From Aureobasidium sp. EXF-3400 (lineage: Eukaryota; Ascomycota; Dothideomycetes; Dothideales; Saccotheciaceae), in NCBI GenBank assembly GCA_024195585.1, contig SWBL01000007.1:124001-188000 (forward strand): DNA of 64,000 nt, in the 5' to 3' direction. The translations under genes and the position numbers were made by a program. The notes beneath the pieces were generated by a model. That model was not told the DNA's origin and made no database searches. It saw nothing but the letters and a program-made list of their open reading frames with translations. Below, in pieces: positions 21,863 through 32,950 of the stretch. The first letter of the stretch is position 1. Every line of letters starts with the position of its first letter.

Positions 21863-23694
21863 ATGTCTTCATCAGGTCTCGATGCCGAGGAGCAGCAGTT
21901 CCAGGATGAGGTTGCTGCCATCAAGCAATGGTGGAGCGAGCCTCGCTGGAGATTCACCAAGCGTCCTTTTACCGCTGAGCAGATTGCCAACAAGCGTGGA
22001 AACTTGCCGATTCAACACCCTGGAAACGCCCTCTCGAAAAAGTTGTGGACCATCGTCGAGAAGAGATTTGCCGTAAGTACAGTTTTCAAGATCCGGAAGG
22101 CTTCAATTTTCTTACATGCAAACAGGAGAAAGATGCTAGTTTCACTTACGGGTGTCTTGACCCCGTCATGGTCACACAAATGGCCAAATACCTCGATACC
22201 GTCTATGTATCGGGATGGCAAAGTTCGTCGACCGCGTCCTCCACCGACGAACCCGGACCGGATCTCGCAGATTACCCTTACACAACTGTACCCGACAAGG
22301 TCCAGCACCTCTTCATGGCTCAGTTATTCCACGACCGCAAGCAACGCCACGAACGACTTTCCGTACCCGCATCTCAACGTAAGAACCTCGCCAACACCGA
22401 CTTCCTCCGCCCAATTGTTGCCGATGCCGACACTGGTCATGGTGGTCTCACGGCCATCATGAAGCTTACGAAGCTGTTCGTCGAAAAAGGTGCCGCCGGT
22501 ATCCACATTGAGGACCAAGCTCCCGGAACAAAGAAGTGTGGGCACATGGCTGGTAAGGTCCTCGTCCCCATCAGCGAACACATCAACCGTCTTGTGGCCA
22601 TCCGCGCCCAAGCAGATATCATGGGCAGTGACCTTCTCGCCGTCGCCCGTACAGACTCTGAAGCCGCTACCCTCATCACCTCGACCATCGACCCTCGCGA
22701 CCACGCCTTCATCGTCGGCGCAACAAACCCCGCCCTCCAACCCCTCAGTGAGCTTATGGGCGCCGCCGAAGCAGCCGGCAAATTCGGTGACGAACTCCAA
22801 GCCATCGAAGACACCTGGACCGAACAAGCACACCTCAAATTGTTCTCAGAGGCCGTCGTCGACACCATCAACGCCGGTGTCCACGTCAACAAAGCCGAAT
22901 TGATCGCTCAATTCGCCGAACAAGCCAAGGGCAAGAGCAACGCAGAGTCTCGCGCCATTGCCAAAGCCCTCACCGGCGTCGACGTCCACTTCGACTGGGA
23001 AGCCGCCCGCACACGCGAAGGCTACTACCGCTACCGCGGCGGCTGCCAATGCGCCGTCAACCGCGCTATCGCCTACGCACCCTACTGCGACATGATCTGG
23101 ATGGAATCCAAGTTGCCCGACTTTGCTCAAGCCGAAGAATTTGCCTCTGGTGTTCATGCAGTATGGCCTGAGCAAAAACTTGCTTACAATTTGAGTCCGT
23201 CATTCAATTGGCAGACTGCAATGAGCACTTCTGATCAAGAGACTTATATCAAGAGACTTGCTAAGTTGGGATATTGTTGGCAATTTATTACGTTGGCGGG
23301 TTTGCATCAGACTGCGTTGATTTCTGATAGCTTCAGTAAGGACTATGCTGCTAGGGGTATGAGGGCTTATGGAGAGACTATCCAGAGCAAGGAGCAAGAG
23401 GTAAGCTATATCCCCCATTTTCCTGCCTTATCATTGACCACCGTCCTTCCTGTCCCGTTTCCTCTCCCGCTTCCCATCTCGTCTTCATATCATATACTAA
23501 CAATCACACAGAACGGCGTCGAAGTCCTCAAACATCAGAAATGGTCCGGAGCCAACTACGTCGACGAACTCCTCAAGATGGTTTCTGGCGGTGTCTCCAG
23601 TACTGCTGCCATGGGCAAGGGTGTCACGGAAGATCAATTCAAGGCTGTGGATCGCCCTGGCGAGAGTGGATACAAGGCTGAGGAAAACCACTAA
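21863..23694 (+). CDS. acuD: Isocitrate lyase
   Basis: Exons 21863-22072, 22126-23400 and 23512-23694 give 555 residues, the usual length. It cleaves isocitrate to succinate and glyoxylate in the glyoxylate cycle, needed for growth on acetate, fatty acids and ethanol. The active-site KKCGH motif is at about residue 205, preceded by [11 protein letters not shown] and [23 protein letters not shown] and NLSPSFNW are also as expected. The C-terminus does not end in a classical PTS1 tripeptide, so any peroxisomal import would need another signal. An ATG 30 bases upstream is in frame; the chosen one gives the start [13 protein letters not shown], similar to family members. Glucose repression is likely. 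Confidence 0.97.
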
Positions 23695-23952
23695 ACCCGT
23701 GGTAAATGAGATATTGGAAATGATCTGGAGTTTACAGGATTTATGATATCTGAGAAATGAGTTTTTGTTTTCTTCCGATTGTCATGGTCTAGTGTATCGT
23801 GTTGATGGTAGGATCTCTGATAATTTCTTTTGCCCTTGTAATTCTTGGAGCCATAAGCAAACAACTTCGAACAAACGTCGTCTTCGTCTCTCGACTTGTC
23901 CTACGCCACATTGACCGCTTTTCCATGTTCATTGCGACCGTCCTGATGCCCA

Positions 23953-24481
23953 TCAAACCACAGCAGCGTGTGCGCATGCCCTGCGACAGTTTTCGCACGC
24001 TAGTTGACAACCATCAAAGAACAGCAAACCAGGCGTGTAGGCAATGATGTCTTGAGCGCACTGGTCAGCCCAGTCCTTCTCGAAGCCACCCTTGCCTGAG
24101 AGGAGTCGTCGAGGCTGGTAAATATGTTCACTCTCGAGTCTCAAGCTGATACCTTTAGCCAGGTTTCTGATAGTAGAGAGTGTCTGATCGTGATGAGAAC
24201 TGAGATGCCAGGTGGTGACTAGGACGTTGAGGGATGGGGACACCATGGTCGTACCAATGTTCTCGTGATGGATGTCTACCTCACTTGCGTTCAGGATTGG
24301 TAGGTGTGTTAGGAATAAGGGCGACTTGCTGTTGGTAATTGTACTGATGGTGGTGGCTGTCTTCAAAGCGCTGCTCTTGAATATCGTAAAGGAGGCGAGG
24401 ATCGATTGCCAGTCCAGAGCTGTCCTCGTTTAGGCTCATTGCGACGAAATCAGGGGAGTCTGTGACAATATGTTCCTCCAT
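23953..24481 (-). CDS. Hypothetical protein, two exons (147 aa)
   Basis: Exons (minus strand) 24481-24285 and 24199-23953 join through a GTGAGG donor and a TCTCAG acceptor in frame. The N-terminal half is acidic and polar with a His/Gln/Tyr-rich patch; the second half has a Leu/Arg-rich stretch and a Cys-rich tail (CQLACENCRRACAH) that could bind metal. No family is recognised. It converges on the isocitrate lyase gene with a gap of about 260 bases. The intron and Cys pattern favour a real gene. Confidence 0.5.
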
Positions 24482-25301
24482 GCTGATGAGGCGTCGCTTA
24501 CGATATGATGGATGACGAACAACTCTTATCCGGATAGCAGTGATGCCATTTCCTCCACGAGACTAGGGCCTGTCGTCGAGACTTGCGAGCAGGTCAAGAC
24601 CATCCATATCGTCCAGGAAAGGTATCCCAATCGCGGTTAAAGACATCGCTGCTATATATGGAGGCGTTGCGAAACAGTATATGTAGTTCAATGCTCGCAT
24701 GGAGTATTCTTCTTCCTATGGGAGAGCGCGCATAGGGTTGCCGCTAAGAGCCTCATAGTAATCATGATGACGATGTTGATAGTACACAAGTCTCTGACGG
24801 GTAAAACTGGGAGACGGGTGTGGTTTCGGAATGAGACTAGGAACTGGTGGATATACCAGGCCCGATCATATATAGTAAAGTAGCCGTGAGTTAGGATGAC
24901 GACGACGAATGCATTCTGTCTGAAAGATAGTCGCCTTAATCCTTGTGAGTCACGTAAGCAGGATGAAACAGACGAGGCAGAGAAAAGCGCTGACACAATT
25001 CGAAGGCACACGACAGATAGCACTATAAGGCTAGTGTAAGAAAGAAAGGTTTGATCAGAAAGTATTATAGAAAAGTGCCATGTGGGAGATGTGATGCATC
25101 CACCGATAGGCGAAGAAGAACGAGGAACTTGAAACTCCCAGTTGCATTGTCAAGCAACCGCAAACGGACATTTGAATTCAAATACTGACCATGAGAATTT
25201 GACATAAATTTCCCTCTCTTGCTTAAACTTCATTACCACCATGAAGATAATGTGCTGCACTGCTATCTTGCAATCCTGATCTTGGGCTCTGCGTAAGATG
25301 T
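24482..25301. other. Intergenic stretch, nothing recognised
   Basis: Upstream of the two-exon hypothetical gene and downstream of the F-box gene; only shadow-like frames without domains. Confidence 0.4.
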
Positions 25302-26399
25302 TCACTGCAGCTCGGACTGACTTTCGAGGAGACGAGCGCGCAGAACATTGTCGATGTGACCTGCGATGGCTTCGCTGACAGTCTGTCCAGATGTGGCAGT
25401 GAATTCCCAGACACCTTCCACAAAGATCTTGCCGTTGCTGTCCAGCAGATCGACAAAGCGACAGGATTGAAGGTCATCCAAGTCACAGGCTTGGAGAGTC
25501 TCAATCCAGTCCACAGGCTCGATGTGGAACTCGTCGTCGATGAATCCTTCTAGCTGAACGTTCTCGATTATTAGATGCCTGAGGGAGGGATTTAGGAGCG
25601 TGGCGTGAATTAGACTTTCCTGTAGGAAAACAGAGTCTCTAATGGCGAGGATGTCGGTGTTCCATTTCTCCATAAACATAGCGTCGTCTAGCGAGTGGAG
25701 TCTTGCGCTGTGAAAGTCCTCGCAGTTGAAGTTTTTGAGGGTGGTGTGTGCCGCAAAGGCTGAGTTCTTGGTCACCTCGATGTAGCGGGTTGGGTCGCCA
25801 GCACGCTCGTGGATTTCTAGATCGATGCCTTGTGGAGTGGCAGAACCTCTAAGAAGCTCTGAGGCGACGAAATTCTCAATGTAGCCCAAACAGTCATGGA
25901 GGTGCATGTCCCGATCCTCTCTCAAGTTGTTGATCCTAACAACAATCTTCCAGGTGCATGGTTTGACGGTATATCTGTGAGGCACGAGGTGATCGGTGAG
26001 ACATTTCGCCATTTTCTGGCCGTGTCTCGAGAACTCAGGATGGTCCCAGGACTTTAATATCACCCCGAGCGTGGTTATGTTGCCACGTTCGGAGAGATTG
26101 GTCATCACTTTAGAGATCATCGCGTGGTAGGGATGTGAAGTGTGGTCATTGCTGATAGCGAACATCAAAGACTTGACACGACATGCCAGGTGAGATTGCT
26201 CAGAGAGCCACAGCAATCTCTCCAGGACTCGATCTCGGTGGAGAACGTGGTGTAGAAGCGGCGATCGATTCCCTTCTTGATGTAAGTGCAAGCCGATCTG
26301 GCCGACGCCATTGCGGTTTCATCGACAGTATCCATGACTTGTGTAAAGATTTCAGGAGGCAGATCCATAAGTCGGAATGTGAGAATTGGTGACGCCATT
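25302..26399 (-). pseudogene. F-box protein gene with an apparent frameshift
   Basis: The ATG at 26399 starts a frame reading FRLMDLPPEIFTQVMDTV and DRRFYTTF, the hallmark start of a large fungal F-box family that recruits SCF ubiquitin ligase substrates. Near 26215-26245 the coding potential changes frame: the original frame soon stops, while the neighbouring frame gives LERLLWLSEQSHLACRVKSL, exactly the kind of segment that follows the F-box in this family, and then stays open for some 300 codons to a stop at 25302. A shift of one base, with no room for an intron, would join them. It is therefore a recent pseudogene or a sequencing/assembly error. The C-terminal two thirds show no leucine-rich or WD repeats. 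Confidence 0.65.
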
Positions 26400-28845
26400 T
26401 TGAGTAGGTGATGAAAGGCTGGCGGAGGGAGGAGAAATGCGTTCACAGGGTGGATGTAGCAAGTGTTGTGTTTGTTCTGACGCGCGTGATGTTCCGTGTC
26501 AGTCAACGTCGACAACTCCGCCTGGCGTTGACGGTCAAAGCTCTTTCTGAGCATCAACTATGAACAGACCCTCAATCTTCACAAAAGCTCTATCGTCATG
26601 CAGAGATGTAAGCTCTGGACGTATGACAAGCTCACACACTTCTTGTGTCGCCGAGGAATACATATATATCGCCCATCCTTGTCAAGCCTCAGTCCGCACT
26701 GAGAGGCAGGCGAACACAAGTATTATCGTTATGCTCCATACGAGATACAGCAAAGATACGGTGACCGTCACCGCGATGAACCATGATCTGGGATGAACGC
26801 AGGTGCGTATATAGGGCCCTGTTCCTCTCCGACAAGGGAATAAACTTGGCTTGCAGAGTCAACGTAAAGCCGTACGGCTCTCGGGAGCCGCCAGAGGAGA
26901 AATCGCCAGGACAGAGTGTGATAGTGACCGCCAAGTCTGTCAAGACCAGGACCAAGGTCGATGTGTGGAGTCAAGAGCTCCAGAAGTCCTCTCGAGGATG
27001 AGTTGACCTCAGATCTCCTCTTGTTGCTTGATGGAGACGATGGACAGAGGAGAAAAGATCAGCCTCATACTTGTCATCTTCGAATCTTGCGAAAGTCAGT
27101 GCTCATGATCTTCTGAACAAGAATTGACCGGTATCCGGGGTGGGTCCAGATCTATATATCTGACCACTACAATGACTCTGATTGTCTCGAAAGCCATGTT
27201 TGTCATGATCGATTTTCTAGAGCTCTCTGGACGACAGAAGCAAGGACTCTTTGACTGTGACCCTTTGAGCTTCCACAAACAAAGGAAGTATGAGCGGATG
27301 GACACAAGCAGATAACGGTTTGGCGATAGTTGAGCCCCTGAACTTCTAGAGTTTTGCACGATGTATCTTCTTGTGGGGTTGTGAATGAGCATGGACTTGA
27401 CTCCATCCATTGATCACTCAAGAGAAGGTGCACAAAGAATCACAGTATTCCTAGAAGAATGACTGAGGATAAGCCGAGATGGTCAGAGGACTGGAAGCCA
27501 GGATATTCTTCGCCCTCATCCGGATGATCTTTGTCTATCGCTTCAACATATGGTAGTTCATACCAAGGCAGAAAAATCCAGCTCGACGATTTGCGGACGA
27601 GTGTTGTCGAGAACATCCTGGTCGATGACTAAGACAATGTAGCTCTCGGGCCGTGTCAGCTCCCCAAAGCCTTGAGATGCCACCCATGCTTATGATGCTG
27701 TCAAAGTTGCTCAACTGTGGCGCCATTGAAATCCAGACATGATGCTGCCATACCATAATCTCGCCAGAAGGCCGTAGTCGAGGTTCGGGCCTGAAACGCT
27801 AGAGAGGCCAAGCAGCAAACATCGCAAGGAACTTTGTCCAGTACGCTTCTGAACACAATCTGTACGGTGAATGACAAAGCCCCAGCGTTACTTCCACCGA
27901 AGCCTCATAATGGAAGTACCCATGATGCGTCAATCCCGTTGCAGAAAGCAAACGGTTTGAACGAGATCCATTCAGAAGAGCGGTAAAGATCAGAATATCA
28001 GAGTCCCATTCTGGTACGGCGGCCGTTGTCGTATACTTGGTGGTATCTAATGCGAGGTAGAGGCCGAACCCTGAGGCAAGGCCGCTATTACGAAGCATAC
28101 ATGCTTGGTAGGGTGTGATGAGCGAGTCGTCAGCGAAAGGGCGAAGCTTCAGAAGGAGCGATGGAGGGGTCGGTGTAACCATGAGTCTGCTTACCCAGCC
28201 CGGTAGACAGACACCCCTTAGTCGCCTTTCCGTCTACCATGGCATCCGAACAAAGAAGTGCACCTCACCTCGAGCAACTCCAATTCGGTCATCATCCCAA
28301 TATTTCATTTCTCTGCGACATTAATAGACATGCATTCATTGGCGATGCATTCAGCAGAGGTGGGCGCACCTACCGAGAGCTTGGCGACGACGAAACCTTC
28401 TTGAGGCTGATGGTCGCAACAACCTTTCGTCCCACCGCCAACATCAACTGATGTGGTGCGCCGTAAGACGAGCGTTCGAAGTTCATGATCATACCATACC
28501 CGACGCGTTCACATGCAGTCTCGAGGTGTCAGTTGAAAGCCATGATGGTAGGTTACGTGGCCATGCTGCGGTCTGTCTGGTCCCCTGCATGGAGTACAAG
28601 GATACTGTACATCTCTCTTGGGCGATCGACACGACCAGATTGCTTCTGCACTTTCGAAAGGTTACAGCCATAGAACGCGTCACCGCGTCTCATGCGATAG
28701 CATGGTGAAGTATATAATGCATGGGTGTAGCATTTCACATCCTTTCATTTGCAGGCCACAAGTACTGAAGTCGAGTTTCAATCGTCGAAACCGTCTGGTC
28801 TACAGGTGTCTGCTCCAGGTCTAATTTGCGACAACCCTCGACGTC
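26400..28845. other. 2.4-kb stretch without a supported gene
   Basis: Open frames of 60-130 codons occur on both strands, for example minus 27799-28182 (127 codons, no known domain) and plus 28239-28451. None has a domain, and those on opposite strands overlap. Upstream parts serve as promoters of the F-box gene and of the gene at 28846. Probably accessory, partly decayed DNA. Confidence 0.35.
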
Positions 28846-29877
28846 ATGCCCTTCCACCTTGAAAGCAAGATCAACGACGTGTACCGAAGCTCAACAGCGA
28901 CCCTAAAATGTGTTGAAGAAGGCCCTTCTGAGCTATCAGCAGTCGCTCTTGATGTCAGACATCTGGCAGAAACCATTGCGCTTTTTGCAGATGCGACCAA
29001 CCCATCCGTTGCTCTGTTCGACATGGCTACAAGAGAGCAAGCGTCAGAGCTCTGGAGCGCCCTTGAAGCATGCAACCGTAATTTGACAAACATCCGGAGT
29101 ATTTGGACGTCTTTCGCACATCTCGACTGGCAAGAAAAATCGCAGTTTGCGACAGATGCATCTTTATCCACGGGAGGATTTCGCTACCTACAATCAAAGC
29201 TTGTGAGCTATGCCACCACGCTTAAAAGTCTACTGGTGAGCTTGAAAGTCTCATCTACAGCCCTCAACTGGCCACCCAATCTTGATGTCCTTGGAAATAT
29301 CCAGGCGGAGCTGCTGGCCGAAGGGGTGCAAGTCGACCACCTGCAGAACCGTCATGACGAGATCAAAGCCTATATCCGGTCGCTTGCTATTGGAGAAGTC
29401 AACGAACCTCTTCACGCCAATATAAGTTCCGATCTACCACACGCAATTTACTCACCGTGGATGTCCGTGATACCAGAGAGACGAAATTCCGCCGCAACCA
29501 TGCTATCAAGCCGCCATGTCACAGAGTTAGCAGACCAATTCTCTTCGCTATTTGAACCCCGCGCAATTCGCCGACCATCACTTGTTGGAATAGTCGTCAA
29601 TAGTGTTTCGCAGAAGCAGAGCTCTGAGAAAGCAGTAACGACTGAGGCAAAGCGACGAGGATCGATGCCCTCCAAGTGTCCTGGCCCACCTGCACGAAAA
29701 GACTCCATGGACCCTGCTGCAGCATCTCTTGTCTCGCGCTTATCTACAGCAATGGCGAATATGGCATTCTCAGTCAGTCTGCAGAACAAGCCCTACAGCT
29801 CACGGCCTCCGCCACTACGGTCATCTTCTGCTGTCTTTCGAGGATTAGCAAATGAGGAACGCGCCACGGGCGACTGA
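28846..29877 (+). CDS. Protein resembling the fungal STAND N-terminal domain (343 aa)
   Basis: A single exon of 343 residues. Residues about 15-160 are alpha-helical, with the pattern seen in the N-terminal domain of fungal STAND (NOD-like) proteins and related solitary proteins: KCVEEGPSELSAVALDVRHL, then a short linker, LWSALEACNRNLTNIRSIW, and later GFRYLQSKLVSYATTLKSLL. In this family the domain starts NLR-like receptors involved in heterokaryon incompatibility or immunity; here no NACHT/NB-ARC domain or repeats follow. The C-terminal 130 residues are Ser/Arg/Pro-rich and disordered, with basic Ser sites such as KRRGSMPS. The assignment is by pattern only. Confidence 0.65.
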   Translation: MPFHLESKINDVYRSSTATLKCVEEGPSELSAVALDVRHLAETIALFADATNPSVALFDMATREQASELWSALEACNRNLTNIRSIWTSFAHLDWQEKSQFATDASLSTGGFRYLQSKLVSYATTLKSLLVSLKVSSTALNWPPNLDVLGNIQAELLAEGVQVDHLQNRHDEIKAYIRSLAIGEVNEPLHANISSDLPHAIYSPWMSVIPERRNSAATMLSSRHVTELADQFSSLFEPRAIRRPSLVGIVVNSVSQKQSSEKAVTTEAKRRGSMPSKCPGPPARKDSMDPAAASLVSRLSTAMANMAFSVSLQNKPYSSRPPPLRSSSAVFRGLANEERATGD

Positions 29878-30219
29878 GATGGATGTGGATTTCAACCTTC
29901 TGTTGTCTTGGTGCGCTGTAGCATCTAATGTAGGTAGTCATAATAATGCACAGAGTGACTCTTCACATGGACCAAGACACAAAGTCGGCGAGATAGGCCT
30001 GGCTATGGACGCCGGCAATATATACCAATGAGCTCACATCCCGAGTCGTCGACAGCGGTATTACATTCACGATCGATGACACAAAGACAGAAGTAGAAGA
30101 AAGACTTGACAAAGAGGGCATGATTAGAATTGTTCGTGAAGACTTCCAAAGCACGATCGGCGGCGTTGAATGATGAGATACTCTTACAGTAACTGGGTTC
30201 GTTACTCGCCTCGGTCTCG
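29878..30219. other. Convergent 3' intergenic stretch
   Basis: About 340 bases between converging genes; nothing recognised. Confidence 0.4.
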
Positions 30220-30961
30220 TCAGTGGTGTCCATATTGCTGCCTGTTTGTTTTCGATTTTGAGATTGGGGTAAGGGTATTGGTAAAGTCGTAGCGCAGTCT
30301 GAAGGCGTCGCCGATCATGCTGACAAAGTTCAGAGCAGTGGTGGTAGTGTCGAAGCGGAATCTGACAGCGTAGAGGATCAGGCGGGCCTCGGTAGCAAGC
30401 TGGATGAGGATGGTCAGTATATGTGATGAACGAAGACTTTATATGGCAAGTGCTCACCTGCTTGTTGAGAGTAGCCACGGCAGTTCTGTACTTAAACTCC
30501 TTCAGGTAGTCCTTAGCTCTGGCACCGCCGTTCTTGCTGTCGGTGGCGATCTCGATTCTACCCTTGTTGGTGGCAGGGGTCAGGTTCATCTGCAGGATCT
30601 TGGTGCGGACAGAACGAGGAAGCTTCAGGAACGGGAAAGCTGCACTGGGCTTGATGACAATGGCCTGGAGACCATTGTCAAGCATGTACGAGGCCACCAG
30701 CTCGAACTGCTGGGGTGCAACGAGCTTGATGACCTGGCGTAGCCAGAGGCCAAGGCCTATCATCGCAGTCAGTCACTGTTCTTCCGCGCACACGCAAGGG
30801 GAAGACAGAAAGAAGGTAGAAAGAGGAGTGAGTAACTGACCTGTGCGCTTAATTGTCCATGCTGCCCATCGATCCGCCGCGAGGCAAGATCTCTGGGGAA
30901 GCAGAGGGACTGCGCATAATAGCGGTGTACCGAGAAGCACGATGTTGTAGTTCGATGTCAT
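30220..30961 (-). CDS. 2EXR/F-box-like small protein, three exons (199 aa)
   Basis: Exons (minus strand) 30961-30841, 30756-30458 and 30399-30220 join in frame with good GT-AG borders. The middle and last exons look strongly coding: LPRSVRTKILQMNLTP near the middle, KGRIEIATD, EFKYRTAVATLNKQ, then EARLILYAVRFRFDTTTTALNF. This layout (LPxxxRxxI near one end, then L..Q...EA..ILY...F.F) recalls the fungal 2EXR and F-box-like families common in Dothideomycetes, whose roles are unknown. The first exon is less certain: the frame needed starts at 30961, while a second open frame over the same bases ends just before the donor. Confidence 0.55.
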
Positions 30962-31138
30962 TGGTGGTCTTGGTCTTGACGCCGTCGAGGGTTTTGTGGT
31001 TGATTGCTGGCAAGGCGTTAGTGATGAGGGAAGGAAGCAAATTAAGACGCGCGGATAGATCTTACAGAGGAAAGCATCGCGGATCTTGTACAAGAGACCG
31101 ACGGCTTTTGCTCTGAGCTTGAGGCAGTTGGATGCCAT
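30962..31138 (-). other. Possible upstream exons in a second frame
   Basis: An ATG at 31138 opens MASNCLKLRAKAVGLLYKIR, with a good donor (GTAAGA) at 31065. The acceptor at 31007 joins it in frame to SINHKTLDGVKTKTTNDIEL and on to a TAA that lies ten bases before the donor at 30840. It could be a separate short product, an upstream frame, or an alternative transcript of the gene at 30220-30961. Confidence 0.35.
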
Positions 31139-31726
31139 GTTCGATAAGTGCGGAAGAGAGAAACTCGACTGCGTGTTGGTGGTGGGACGCTGAGGGTGAA
31201 GAGAAGGGCGTGGAAGCCGGAGTGACAACAACAAAGCTTGCTACGACTGGTGTATTTCCGAAACAGTACTAGTGCGCTCACGACGACGACATCATCACCT
31301 TTTAGGTCTCTCTTCTGGGCAGCCAGGCTATCTATATCTGCTATTCTGGTCTGTTGTCTATGGAGACTCATTGCTAAACTCATCTTCTTGCTGCCAGTAT
31401 AAAACGCTCGTTGAGAGACTACCCGTCCCAGTTGTAGTCTATGCCTTTCTATACATTCTGAGGACTCCTAGATGCGTGAATGAGATGCCACCATATAGCA
31501 TGTTCTCAGATATGGTTCCCAAAAGACAATCCAGTGCTGGAAAGTTGCTATAAAAATGCGGCCCCAGATCTTGTTCTTTTATTCGCATTTTTCAATGGAC
31601 ATCTCATGTCACGACAAAGTATTCTTGCGTTTTGATGGTAGGAGTTGCATTCAATATCCAGTTCTGTATGCACCTATTCCAACAAAAACTGCCTGGCCCT
31701 CTTGCCTTCGCCCACGACACCCCTAC
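31139..31726. other. Intergenic stretch, nothing recognised
   Basis: About 590 bases upstream of the three-exon gene and downstream of the acidic-tailed protein gene. No supported gene. Confidence 0.4.
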
Positions 31727-32251
31727 TCAGACATCATCCTCCTCTTCCTCGTCCTCGGTCATCTCCTCATCATCATCCTGCTCCTCATCCTCGTCCATCT
31801 CTTCACCCTCCTGCTCCTCATCCTGCTCGACGACCTCTTCCTCGTCTTCCTGCTCGTCGACCGTCTCCTCGTCGTCCTCCTTCTCCTCCTCAGGCACCAG
31901 AGCGCGAAGGGCCCTGATGCCCTCAAGAACGTCTTCAAGGACCGAGGAGCACCTCTTCAGATACTCCTCAGCGCTGTCCACGACCTTCTCCTCCACCACC
32001 TCTCCCTCTTCGAAGGTCCAGCCCTCAACGCGGAGGTATAGCGCGACGCTGTTGTCCAGGGCTCGATCTACAGCGTTGACCAGGTACTCGTCGCGAAAGC
32101 AGAGGGGCAGAGAGCCGAAGTCGGCAACCACCTCACCCACGACGTCAACGTGGAGCTCGATGGCTGCCTTGACGCGGTGCATGCGGCGGATTTTGGCAAG
32201 CTGCGCGAGGTTGGTGCGGCTGCGGTCCAGAAGAGAGGAGTGTCTGAACAT
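31727..32251 (-). CDS. Hypothetical protein with long acidic tail (174 aa)
   Basis: The ATG at 32251 (MFRHSSLLDRS) follows a plausible intron in the leader (donor GTAAGC near 32316, acceptor TTGCAG near 32268). Residues 1-115 look folded, with LAQLAKIRRMHRVKAAIELH, a central DFGSLPLCFRDEYLVNAVDR segment and helix-forming EEYLKRCSSVLEDVLEGIRAL. The last 55 residues are almost all Glu and Asp with scattered Gln. Such tails often occur in nucleolar or chromatin proteins, but no family is recognised. On the opposite strand the same stretch reads as long Ser runs, a mirror of the acidic codons. Confidence 0.55.
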   Translation of the reverse strand: MFRHSSLLDRSRTNLAQLAKIRRMHRVKAAIELHVDVVGEVVADFGSLPLCFRDEYLVNAVDRALDNSVALYLRVEGWTFEEGEVVEEKVVDSAEEYLKRCSSVLEDVLEGIRALRALVPEEEKEDDEETVDEQEDEEEVVEQDEEQEGEEMDEDEEQDDDEEMTEDEEEEDDV

Positions 32252-32693
32252 GATGAAGATCCCTGCAATGAGGGCAGCGCGGATGAGGCTCACGGGTCAG
32301 AGGTAGATAGCTTACGAGGATGGTGAGGTGCTTGTGATGATGAGAATGATTTATGGTTGATGTAGTCTTGTTTGTCTTGACTTCTTGATATGGGATAGAC
32401 GCGAGAAGATGGATTTATGCTGGTGCGAGGAAAGAAAGTTCGTACGATACAGAACGAGCATTTGGTTGAAAGTTCACGAGAGACCTTCACTTCACTTTCG
32501 TCTCGAGACATTCAACGACATTAACCTTTTTTCTACGGTTTTCACAATGCACTCAAAGAGAATCATAATAGTAGTAGAGGTAGAATGCATTTTCATCCAA
32601 ACAAACAAACTACTCCAGAGACACGAAGAACCACTACTTTTCTACCACTACCGAACTCGCAGCAACGATTGACACTCTCTTCCTCTTCTTGGA
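32252..32693. other. Intergenic stretch, nothing recognised
   Basis: Leader and probable promoter of the acidic-tailed protein gene; no other signal seen. Confidence 0.35.
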
Positions 32694-32897
32694 CTACGTT
32701 GCGCAGAGCTTCGAGTGCTGCAAGCTGGAGTGGAAGCGTTCAACGAGAAGTGAGGACTTAGAGCTTCCGCTGGAGAGAGGAGGAGCAGATGTTGAACAAG
32801 CTGGCAGGTTTGTAGCGAGTAGACCAAGCATTGTTGAGATCACTAGGCTCTCACCAGAGGCACCAAAGTTCTGAGTAGCAGTGTCAAGCTGGGCCAT
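32694..32897 (-). CDS. Short Ser-rich open frame, doubtful gene (67 aa)
   Basis: Starts at an ATG at 32897 with MAQLDTATQNFGASGESLVI and ends at 32694. It is rich in Ser, Leu and Thr and has no known domain. It may be a separate small gene, a terminal exon of the neighbouring multi-exon gene, or chance. Confidence 0.22.
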   Translation of the reverse strand: MAQLDTATQNFGASGESLVISTMLGLLATNLPACSTSAPPLSSGSSKSSLLVERFHSSLQHSKLCAT

Positions 32898-32950
32898 GTT
32901 AGAGGTAGCAGGGTGCGTATGGTAATCCTAGCCCAGTGTCAAGGAAACCA

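Noticed and set aside
31740..31920. Long Ser-rich open frames on the plus strand
   Set aside because: They mirror the Glu/Asp codons of the acidic-tailed protein on the other strand.
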